From Verrucomicrobiia bacterium (GTDB lineage Bacteria > Verrucomicrobiota > Verrucomicrobiia > JABWAM01), in contig JADZFN010000054.1 of NCBI GenBank assembly GCA_020849895.1, forward strand, positions 1 to 44,164: DNA of 44,164 nucleotides, in the 5' to 3' direction. The notes beneath the pieces are model-generated. The model did no database searches. It saw only the letters and a list, made by a program, of their open reading frames with translations, and had not been told where the DNA came from. The position numbers and the translations under genes were made by a program. The first letter of the stretch is position 1, and the number at the start of each line of letters is the position of its first letter. Shown piece by piece: positions 16,710-23,681 of this stretch.

Positions 16710-16741
16710 ACGCCTCGGGAGGCGGCCGCCTCCCGAGGCGT
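16710..16741. repeat. 32-bp perfect palindrome
   Basis: Two uninterrupted 16-base arms (first arm ACGCCTCGGGAGGCGG) with no loop; the centre is GCGGCCGC. Each arm itself contains a small CCTC/GAGG dyad. No flanking gene end, so not an obvious terminator. Confidence 0.7.
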
Positions 16742-17053
16742 CGTCCTCCCTGCCTCCAGTTCCACGACTTTCTGGGCTCGACCCCGCAGGGTCGTCTTCG
16801 CTAAACGGTGAACGTTCACTGGAAACCTCCTCGGTTCAGATCGTTGGTCTTTTGCACCCGACCATCTTTCCCATACGGGGCCACGGATTGAGTTCTCTGG
16901 CGCGTTGGATTCGACAGCGCTGTCGAGTGACGGTGAGTCGGCTGGCCGGCGTGATGAAGTTGAAAACGCGGAGTGGCATGGCTAGCAGTATCCACTTGGC
17001 GGGGTGTCGCCTCCAAACCGATCGCCGCCTCGCCGCGCACCGGCGACATCTCA

Positions 17054-17070
17054 ATCAATATGATATTGAT
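17054..17070. promoter_or_regulatory. 17-bp dyad, candidate operator
   Basis: ATCAATAT G ATATTGAT, a perfect 8-1-8 inverted repeat in an AT-rich island about 70 bases upstream of the DUF4434 gene. Typical shape for a dimeric repressor site; the regulator is unknown. Confidence 0.45.
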
Positions 17071-17138
17071 CGAACTGACATCTTTCCTTTTCCGCCGAGG
17101 CGCGAACCCAATGCAGCGGAAGGTTCGTGGAAGATGAG

Positions 17139-18536
17139 ATGAAACTTTATCTGACGATCAACCCGCCTGGGCCGGTCACCGATCTGATCGAACTCGAGGT
17201 TCGATGGACAGTTGTCTCGGAGTCCAGAGCTGCCGAGAGCGTCCAGGTTATGCTGGAGTTGGATGGCGTTGCGGTCGGCCCAGGAGAGCGCTTGATCCTC
17301 GCCGCGGGGCAGGTGATGGGCCGATCTTCCCGATTCAAGACCCACGGTTTGCGCGGGACGCGGTCTTTTCGTCTGACAGCCACCATTGACGGCGGGGCAT
17401 CCGAGTTCCTATCCCGGGAAGTGGTGGTCGTTCCCTCCAAGGTGCGAAGCACGCTTGCCCTGGGGGGGGCATGGGTGGGATTGCACCACTGGAGCGAGAC
17501 CGAAGGACGATATTGGAACGACGAGCTGGCACGCTTTGACGAGGAGGACTGGCGGAACTGTCTCCGGGGGATGAAGGCGATCGGATTGAATACGGTGATC
17601 ATTCAGGAGACCTGGCGCAACCAGGTCTGGTACGGGCATCACTATCATCAGATGACCGCTGAGAATTACCGCGAGACTTATGCCGGGCGGGCGTTCTATC
17701 CTTCGGCGATCTGGCCCGGCCGTATGAACCTGCCGTGCAACGACCCGATCGAGGCGATTCTGGACGAAGCCGATCGTCAACACATGCAGGTCTTCCTCGG
17801 GCTCGGCCTCTACGCGCATTTCGACTACACGCCGGGGTCGCTCGCCTGGCACCTCGATGTGCTCCGGGAGCTATGGTCGCGGTACGGTCAACACCGTTCG
17901 CTCGAGGGATGGTACGTTTCCGAGGAGCTTAAGGGCTGGATCAAGCCTCACGAGCAGCGGTATTGGCATCGGACCGACGGCTTCCGCGAGGAAGTGATCA
18001 CCTTCTTCGAGGTGTTACACGGAGCGGTTCGCGATCTGGCGCCTCACACCTTGCTCATGCTGGCGCCGGATTCTTATCATCACGAAGAAGCGACCGAGGT
18101 ATGGCAGAAGGTGTTGCCTCACTGCGATATCGTCTGCATTCAAGGTTACCAGCGGCGGCCTCCGGAGGGCGTGCCGGTGAGGGATTGCATCCGGAGAATG
18201 CAGGACTGGTGTGATGCTGCCGGCAGCCATCACTGGATGGATTTCGAGATTTTCGGTTTCGAACATCCCGACAAGGCGGGCCCCCAACGCGAAGGCTCCA
18301 TGCGCATCCTGCCAGACGGCAGCGAGGAGTGGATCCAGACTCCGCTGATTCCCCAGACGATCGAACTCGTCCGCCAGGAGTTGGCTGAGTTCAATGCGTT
18401 CGAGTTTATCTGTGCCTACCAGTACCCCGGGCTGCTCTGCGCGCCAGGGGCTCGACGATTGCCGGGAGGAAGACGCGCGATCGAGTTGTATGAGCAATAC
18501 CTTGCCTACCGCAATCAGCTACGCTCTTGGGAGTGA
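17139..18536 (+). CDS. DUF4434-type TIM-barrel protein (putative glycoside hydrolase)
   Basis: A 465-residue protein. Residues 1-100 look like a beta-sandwich (alternating strands, few motifs). Residues 105-460 resemble the DUF4434 barrel related to glycoside hydrolases: GAWVGLHHWSE, MKAIGLNTVIIQETW, YVSEELKGW and DIVCIQGYQ follow the strand ends of a (beta/alpha)8 barrel; the Glu residues in SEEL and in DFEIFGFE are candidates for catalysis. No signal peptide. I preferred ATG 17139 (GGAAG five bases upstream) to GTG 17127. Base composition is less GC-rich than the LPS genes. Substrate unknown. Confidence 0.6.
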   Translation: MKLYLTINPPGPVTDLIELEVRWTVVSESRAAESVQVMLELDGVAVGPGERLILAAGQVMGRSSRFKTHGLRGTRSFRLTATIDGGASEFLSREVVVVPSKVRSTLALGGAWVGLHHWSETEGRYWNDELARFDEEDWRNCLRGMKAIGLNTVIIQETWRNQVWYGHHYHQMTAENYRETYAGRAFYPSAIWPGRMNLPCNDPIEAILDEADRQHMQVFLGLGLYAHFDYTPGSLAWHLDVLRELWSRYGQHRSLEGWYVSEELKGWIKPHEQRYWHRTDGFREEVITFFEVLHGAVRDLAPHTLLMLAPDSYHHEEATEVWQKVLPHCDIVCIQGYQRRPPEGVPVRDCIRRMQDWCDAAGSHHWMDFEIFGFEHPDKAGPQREGSMRILPDGSEEWIQTPLIPQTIELVRQELAEFNAFEFICAYQYPGLLCAPGARRLPGGRRAIELYEQYLAYRNQLRSWE

Positions 18537-18547
18537 CTCTGAGCGGC

Positions 18548-18585
18548 CTCAACATTCGGTACCTCTCAAGAATCCTCGCGGGCGA
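18548..18585 (+). repeat. 38-bp direct repeat, copy 1 (start of DUF4143 ATPase gene)
   Basis: Matches 19336-19373 at 36 of 38 bases. The second copy is the first 11 codons of the DUF4143 ATPase gene plus six bases before its ATG; here the ATG is ATT and no frame continues. The toxin-antitoxin pair lies between the copies. Confidence 0.75.
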
Positions 18586-18711
18586 CCCCTTTTGGCTCTC
18601 CTCATGAAGGTGGAGAGAATACCGGTTTCGCTAGCCGGATTGGCAGGCGTGGGCGGCGGCCAAAAGGAGAACTGAAGGGCGGGTGGATGCGCGAGAACAG
18701 AGAGAAGGGAA

Positions 18712-18740
18712 TTGACACGTTTGTCTACAATGTTTACGTT
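18712..18740 (+). promoter_or_regulatory. Promoter and operator of the toxin-antitoxin pair
   Basis: TTGACA (18712-18717), 17 bp, TACGTT (18735-18740). The spacer contains the small dyad TTGTCTACAA (18721-18730), well placed for autorepression by the RHH antitoxin. The same ten bases recur at 18992-19001 inside the toxin gene. Confidence 0.5.
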
Positions 18741-18770
18741 GCATCACAGATCCATACAACAGGAGAAGAC

Positions 18771-18989
18771 ATGAGCACCGCAGTATCCATTCGTTTGCCA
18801 GACGTGCTTGCCAAGGAACTCGATCACATCGCGGACGAAACGGAACGGTCCCGTTCGTTTCACGTCCAGAAGGCGTTGGAGTCCTATATCGAGGACTTCG
18901 CCGACGTCCAAATCGCCCTGGACCGACTCCGCGATTCCAAGGACACGGTCGTCTCCAGCCGCGAGATGAGGAAGTCCCTTGGCCTTTGA
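18771..18989 (+). CDS. Ribbon-helix-helix antitoxin (CopG/RelB type)
   Basis: A 72-residue antitoxin. SIRLPDVLAKELDHIA (6-21) is the beta-strand and first helix of an RHH fold; the second helix with SFHVQKALESYIEDF completes the DNA-binding part. The C-terminal 30 residues would wrap the toxin. ATG 18771 is preceded by AGGAGAAG. It overlaps the toxin start by 11 bases, standard for this type II arrangement, and likely represses its own promoter with or without toxin. Confidence 0.88.
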   Translation: MSTAVSIRLPDVLAKELDHIADETERSRSFHVQKALESYIEDFADVQIALDRLRDSKDTVVSSREMRKSLGL

Positions 18990-19230
18990 AATTGTCTACA
19001 AGAAGAGCGTGGAGAAGGATCTTGCCAAGCTCGGCAAGACCGAGGCGCGACGAGTGCTCGACAAAATTGACAAGGACCTCGCCACTCGCCCCGACGCATA
19101 TCCTGCCTTGCGGGGGCAGTTCGCCGGGTTAAGGAAACTGCGCGTCGGGAACTACCGGGTCGTCTTCGCCATCCTCGCCGAACGAGTCCTCGTTCTGCGA
19201 GTTGGCCATCGGCGAGAAATCTACAGATAA
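18979..19230 (+). CDS. RelE/ParE-family toxin
   Basis: An 83-residue toxin starting at TTG 18979 inside the antitoxin gene. YKKSVEKDLAKL (helix 1), PALRGQFAGLRKLRVGNYRVVF (the core beta-sheet, residues about 42-63) and the end VLRVGHRREIYR match RelE/ParE folds; the R-x-G-x-Y-R-V pattern and the terminal HRREIY favour the mRNA-interferase RelE side. Ribosome-dependent mRNA cleavage is expected from the family, not shown here. Confidence 0.88.
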   Translation: MAFEIVYKKSVEKDLAKLGKTEARRVLDKIDKDLATRPDAYPALRGQFAGLRKLRVGNYRVVFAILAERVLVLRVGHRREIYR

Positions 19231-19290
19231 CCACGGGCGACGAGGGGCGTAATGGAGGGGAGCCGTCAACACCCCAATTCGCCACTTCTT

Positions 19291-19340
19291 TTGACGCGAA
19301 TACTCTTGAGTTTTCTAAAGTTGTAGTTTACAAAACTCAA
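19291..19340 (+). promoter_or_regulatory. Promoter and 9-bp inverted repeat before the DUF4143 ATPase gene
   Basis: TTGACG (19291-19296), 17 bp, TCTAAA (19314-19319). TTGAGTTTT (19306-19314) and AAAACTCAA (19332-19340) form perfect 9-bp arms ending one base before the ATG, with an inner TTGTA/TACAA dyad (19321-19333). It could be an operator over the -10 or an RNA hairpin that controls the start. Confidence 0.45.
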
Positions 19341-19373
19341 CATGCGGTACCTCTCAAGAATCCTCGAGGGCGA
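19336..19373 (+). repeat. 38-bp direct repeat, copy 2
   Basis: See copy 1 at 18548-18585; this copy includes the functional ATG of the DUF4143 ATPase gene. Confidence 0.75.
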
Positions 19374-20508
19374 GCTGAAGTCCGCCGCGCGCAACTTCCC
19401 CGCGCTGATCCTCACGGGACCGCGGCGGGCAGGCAAGACCACCCTCCTCCGCCGCCTGTTCCCCAAGGCGGATTACGTGCTCTTGGAGGACCCGGACCAA
19501 ATTGCCCGTGCGTCCGCCGATCCGAGGGGATTCCTCGACGGTCTTCGTCTGCCGGTCCTCCTCGACGAGATCCAGAACCAACCCGCGCTTTTCAACTACA
19601 TCCGTACCCGTATCGACCGGGAACCGCACAAGCGCGGCCAGTGGTTGCTGACGGGTTCCCAGGAGGCCTCGCTCATGCGGGGCGTCACCGAGTCGATGGC
19701 CGGCCGCGCGGCGGTTTTCCAACTGTTGCCGCTGTCAGCCGAGGAGTCGCCTCATGTATCGCCATTGCGAGGAGGTTTTCCCGAAGTCTTGGCCCGCCCT
19801 TCGGCTGCCAATGCATGGTTCCGTTCCTACATCCAGACGTACCTGGAGCGCGATGTACGGGCGGTGGCCGCCATCCGCAACCTCGCGCTCTTCCGCCGCT
19901 TTCTGGGTCTCCTCACGAGCCGGGTTGGTCAGATGCTGAACAAAACCGATCTGGCCGCGCCCCTGGGAGTCTCGGTGCCCACCATCACCGAATGGATCGG
20001 CATCCTGGAGGTCACCGGCCAGATTCTGCTGGTCCCTCCGTTCTACGAAAACTTCGGCAAACGCCTGATCAAATCCCCAAAACTCTACTTCATGGACTCC
20101 GGTCTCGCTTGTCACCTCCTCGGTATCCGTGATGAGCGGACCTTGCGCGCCTCCCCATTCCTCGGGCCGGTCTTCGAGGGATTCGTCGCTTCCGAAATCA
20201 GCAAGCATCGTCTCTCTCGGGGTCTGGAGCGGGGCCTCTACTGGTTTCGTGACCAACAGGGGCTCGAGGTGGACTTCGTCGTCGACCGCGGCGGCCGTCG
20301 CTTGTTGCTCCTCGAGGCCAAGGCAACGCATACCCCCGTACCCCAGATGGCCACCCCTCTCACACGGCTCGTGTACGGAATTGGGCGCTACACCTCAGAG
20401 GCCTTCCTCGTTCACGAGGATCGTGGTTCGGCCACGGACCCTGTGGCGCTCTCTCCGGGAGTGAAAGCGACGGGACGAAACAGCCTGCATCGAATCCTGG
20501 GTGCCTGA
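19342..20508 (+). CDS. AAA ATPase with DUF4143 domain
   Basis: A 388-residue protein of the common AAA_14/DUF4143 family. Walker A is TGPRRAGKTTLLRR (25-38), Walker B VLLDEIQNQP (about 72-81), sensor LLTGSQE. The middle carries a winged-helix part (LAAPLGVSVPTITEWIGILE) and the C-terminal half the DUF4143 nuclease-like fold, with LEVDFVVDRGGRRLLLLEAK, the D-(x)n-E-x-K pattern of PD-(D/E)XK enzymes. Biological role is not established; such genes travel in accessory regions. A second, distant member lies at 41132-42259. Confidence 0.85.
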   Translation: MRYLSRILEGELKSAARNFPALILTGPRRAGKTTLLRRLFPKADYVLLEDPDQIARASADPRGFLDGLRLPVLLDEIQNQPALFNYIRTRIDREPHKRGQWLLTGSQEASLMRGVTESMAGRAAVFQLLPLSAEESPHVSPLRGGFPEVLARPSAANAWFRSYIQTYLERDVRAVAAIRNLALFRRFLGLLTSRVGQMLNKTDLAAPLGVSVPTITEWIGILEVTGQILLVPPFYENFGKRLIKSPKLYFMDSGLACHLLGIRDERTLRASPFLGPVFEGFVASEISKHRLSRGLERGLYWFRDQQGLEVDFVVDRGGRRLLLLEAKATHTPVPQMATPLTRLVYGIGRYTSEAFLVHEDRGSATDPVALSPGVKATGRNSLHRILGA

Positions 20509-20743
20509 CGCTCCACGAGCACCTGCCGACTTCACCCATGGGCAGCCTCAGCAAGGGGCGTGGCAGCCCGTTCCGCGAGCTGGCGCGGCCCTTGCGGAAT
20601 GAAGGGAGGCACCCTTTTCACCCATAAATTCAGGAGAGGATCCCAAAAATCATACGGCAGCCGATTGGGGATGAGGACGCCGGCTCCGGGGGCGCGAGGC
20701 CGGGCGTTCTCCTCCCGGTCGGGCGGAAGCGGTGAGCGGAGCG
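20509..20743. other. Convergent gap without gene
   Basis: Gap of 235 bases between the DUF4143 ATPase and GH95 genes. I see nothing I can name. It contains short CC-rich/GG-rich segments but no perfect hairpin with a U-tract. Confidence 0.5.
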
Positions 20744-23659
20744 TCAGGGGACGCGGTTGACCATCAACGCGTTGAGCCGCCAGGGATGACCGCGCGCGCC
20801 GCGAAAATGGATCCGCACCACGGAGTCCGCCTCCACGCGCAGCGGGAGCACCTCGAGCGCGAACTCGCCGGCGCGCAGCGGGCGCGGCGTGCGCCATCGC
20901 CACGCCCCGGGCACCTCGACCTCCGTCCACGAGCGCGCTGTGGCGTCGCCCGCCAAGAGGAGGAGTTGATACTGCCCGCGGGGGAGTTCGAGGCAAAAAA
21001 CCGAGGGCCGTCGGCCGCCCACGAAGTCGCGCCGAAGGTCGTCGGGTCCCCGGCGGTCCCCCGCGCCGAGGCCGCGCGGGCCTTCCCATCCGTAGCGGAG
21101 GAATGGGGTAAAGCGGGTGCGCGGGTCTACGCGGTAGAAGTCGGGCCCGATCTTGTTCCCGTGGAAAAGCTGCTGGGGGATCACACGGGCGTAGTCCTTC
21201 CGCGGGGCGACGATGGGACCGAAGTCGAACTTATATTTCGTCGCGCGCGGCACGGCGAGGTCGCCGAGCTGGTAGTCGTAGAGGAAACCGTCGAGAACGC
21301 GCAGGTACTCGCTCCGGGCGTCCTTGCCGAGGAAAACGCGGCGGCGTGACGGGGCGACATAGCCAAACACACCGGAGGATGGCCGTTCTGTCGGGAGCGG
21401 ACGCACGGTGGCACCGCCGAACGCGAGGCGCCAAACGCCGCCGGCGGAGAGGCGGACCGGGATGATGCGGCCGTTGACGACGAGCCGGCAAAGGCCGCCT
21501 GCGAGGGCGCGGACCTCGACGCGCGTGGTCCGGCCGAGACACCATTCGGCCGAGATCTCCCAGGCCCCCTCGGCGAGCAGGCGATGGAACCGCGCGTGCG
21601 TCCAGGAAGAGGGCGCCGCGGGGAAGACCCGCACCTTGCCATCGCGGCTCTGCAGGAGCATCTCGTTCACGGCGCCCACAATTCCACCGCAGCACTCCAC
21701 CATGGGCGGGTGATAGAGCGGGTCGGAGAGGACGTGGCAGTTCTGGAGGTAACGGTCCGTCTCCTCGGCCATGAGCCCGTTGGGGCGCAGGAGGTGAGCG
21801 ATTCCTTTCTCGTAGAGGACGCGCTCCGCCTCGTCCCCAAGCCCGAGGCGGGACGCGGCGCCGGAGAGCCAGCCGAAGTTGAAGGTGCCGATTGCCTGCC
21901 GCGCCTCCACGTACTTCATCGTGTTGCGCGCGAGGCGGCGCGGGCGCCCCGCCGCGTCCGGGCCGATCTCGTCGAGCGGATAGATTGGCATGAGGAGCCC
22001 GGGGTGAGCCAGCGGGAGGGTGGGCGAGGCCCATTCCGAATCGAGGAACGTCTCGCCGAACTCGACGGAGCTGCCGGTCGGAAGCGGGCGAAGCCGCGCC
22101 AGCATGCGGCGCCAGGCGCGCCTCTGCGCGGGGTCCTCCCCAAGGCGCTCGCTCGCGGCGATTCCGGCCCGGAGCAGGTAGCGCAGGGAGGCGAGGAGGA
22201 TCGTCGGGTTCGGGCCGAGGGGCCCCTGCTCGGGGGAGACCGAGGGAAACACGAAGCCGCGGCCCCGCCGGTCGTAGCGCATGAAATCCTCGAAGAAGAC
22301 GAGGACGTCGCAAAGGACCGGCCAGGCGGCCTCGCGCAGGAAGGATTCGTCCATCGAGTAGCGCCAGCCCCACCAGAGGTACTGGCAGCACCACGGCCAG
22401 ACGCAGTGGGAGAACGGCAGCGGAAAATCCGCCGCGATCCCGCGCATCTTGTAGAACTCGCGCGCCCAGCGCTTCGCCGCGGGGACATACTCGCGGAGCC
22501 CCTCGTGGAAGGGCCGCGCCAGCTCGAGGTGGTTCGCGGTGAAGAAGCTCCAGTAGGTCTCCTGGATGTTCACGTCCCAGTACCAGCAGCTCCCCCATCC
22601 GCCCGGGTTCTTGACGTCCCAGAGCCCGTTCAGCCCGGCGGCCTGCGCCTTCCAGCGAGCGCCCTCCCCGTTCGAACAGGCCAGCGCATAGAGGTTGAGG
22701 TGCCATAGCCGCTCGAGAAAGCGGTCGGAAAGCTCGATCCGCGAACGCTCCCAGAACCCCCGCCAGTGGCGCAGGTGGTGGCGGCGGAGCTCGGAGAGGC
22801 CCTTCTTCTGCGCGTCGGCGAGCGTCCGCCGCGCCGCGGCTGTGGAATCGTCGCGCAGCTCGCCCACGACGATCGTGAGGAGCACGACGAATTTCCGCGC
22901 GGCCCGGGGAACGGCCACCGACAGCTCCCCTTCCCCGCGGCGGACGCGCATGCGGCCGCCGAGGACCTTGCCGGCGACCGTCGCCCGGATTCTCGGGGAG
23001 AGTTTCGGGTTGAGCGGCTTGAACGTGTCATCGAACCAGAACTCCGAGCCTTCGGACCCCGACCTCGGCGCGGTGCCATAGGGGGACGGGACCCGGCGCA
23101 GCGCGAGCCGGCGCACGAGGCCGGGCGCGGAGGATTCCGCCTCGATCACGAGGGTCCGGCTGCCGTGGGCGACGTACGTGCGGAGGCGAAGCTCGCCCTG
23201 CTTCCATCGGCACCGCGTCTCCACCGTGGCGGTGAGAGGGTCCAGGCGCTGCTCATAGGAAACCGTGTCCGCAAGGGGCAGGTGCGTCTCGACCCGGAAA
23301 TTCCCGCCAAGGTTGAGGCGCGCGCCGCGTCGAAGCGTGCCGTAACCCGCGAACTCCTGCGGGTAGAGGATCTTCGCGTAGTGCTGGTGCGCGGGATGCC
23401 GGGGGTTGCGGTGCGCGGCTTCCGCCCGCCGCGCCACGTCACGCAGGTCGAACTTCGGCGGAGGGAACTCCACGATGTTCCACGGGGCGTGGTAGAGGTC
23501 AAGGTGGTTGAGCGTCCACTGGAGCGCCCCGTCTTCCTCGTACATCATCGCGCCGAAGCAGCCGTCGCCCACCGGGAGCGCCTCGTCCCAGCGCGTACCG
23601 GGAACGCGATAAACGAGGTCCTGCGCCCTGAACGGACGCCGAGGGGGAGCGGGTTTCAT
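20744..23659 (-). CDS. Glycoside hydrolase family 95-like enzyme with C-terminal binding domain
   Basis: A 971-residue enzyme. Residues 8-60 hold the GH95 N-domain signature (GTRWDEALPVGDGCFGAMMY); the (alpha/alpha)6 catalytic core runs about 310-680 with WDVNIQETYW (361-370), FPSVSPEQ (471-478; E477 is a candidate acid) and NEMLLQSRDGKVRVFPAAP (665-683). GH95 enzymes cleave alpha-1,2-L-fucosides or alpha-galactosides. In known members the first motif has N-x-N; here the first Asn is Asp, so activity could differ. Residues 805-970 form a malectin-like sandwich beginning KFDFGPIVAP, probably carbohydrate binding. No signal peptide at the chosen ATG (23659), unlike its neighbour; ATG is 22 bases after the GH123-like stop. 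Last gene of the carbohydrate operon. Confidence 0.8.
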   Translation of the reverse strand: MKPAPPRRPFRAQDLVYRVPGTRWDEALPVGDGCFGAMMYEEDGALQWTLNHLDLYHAPWNIVEFPPPKFDLRDVARRAEAAHRNPRHPAHQHYAKILYPQEFAGYGTLRRGARLNLGGNFRVETHLPLADTVSYEQRLDPLTATVETRCRWKQGELRLRTYVAHGSRTLVIEAESSAPGLVRRLALRRVPSPYGTAPRSGSEGSEFWFDDTFKPLNPKLSPRIRATVAGKVLGGRMRVRRGEGELSVAVPRAARKFVVLLTIVVGELRDDSTAAARRTLADAQKKGLSELRRHHLRHWRGFWERSRIELSDRFLERLWHLNLYALACSNGEGARWKAQAAGLNGLWDVKNPGGWGSCWYWDVNIQETYWSFFTANHLELARPFHEGLREYVPAAKRWAREFYKMRGIAADFPLPFSHCVWPWCCQYLWWGWRYSMDESFLREAAWPVLCDVLVFFEDFMRYDRRGRGFVFPSVSPEQGPLGPNPTILLASLRYLLRAGIAASERLGEDPAQRRAWRRMLARLRPLPTGSSVEFGETFLDSEWASPTLPLAHPGLLMPIYPLDEIGPDAAGRPRRLARNTMKYVEARQAIGTFNFGWLSGAASRLGLGDEAERVLYEKGIAHLLRPNGLMAEETDRYLQNCHVLSDPLYHPPMVECCGGIVGAVNEMLLQSRDGKVRVFPAAPSSWTHARFHRLLAEGAWEISAEWCLGRTTRVEVRALAGGLCRLVVNGRIIPVRLSAGGVWRLAFGGATVRPLPTERPSSGVFGYVAPSRRRVFLGKDARSEYLRVLDGFLYDYQLGDLAVPRATKYKFDFGPIVAPRKDYARVIPQQLFHGNKIGPDFYRVDPRTRFTPFLRYGWEGPRGLGAGDRRGPDDLRRDFVGGRRPSVFCLELPRGQYQLLLLAGDATARSWTEVEVPGAWRWRTPRPLRAGEFALEVLPLRVEADSVVRIHFRGARGHPWRLNALMVNRVP

Positions 23660-23681
23660 CGGGGAGGGCACGGAGGAGGCC

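Larger units (their letters stand above)
16398..17138. other. 741-base gene-free stretch
   Basis: I see no convincing gene here. Open frames exist on both strands but have no recognisable motif. The region contains a 32-bp perfect palindrome (16710-16741) and a 17-bp operator-like dyad (17054-17070). GC falls to the right of about 16.8 kb, which suggests the boundary between core and acquired DNA. Confidence 0.6.

Noticed and set aside
16400-16811. Possible gene on either strand in the lpxK upstream region
   Set aside because: Both frames are open but low-motif and overlap the palindrome; kept as gene-free.
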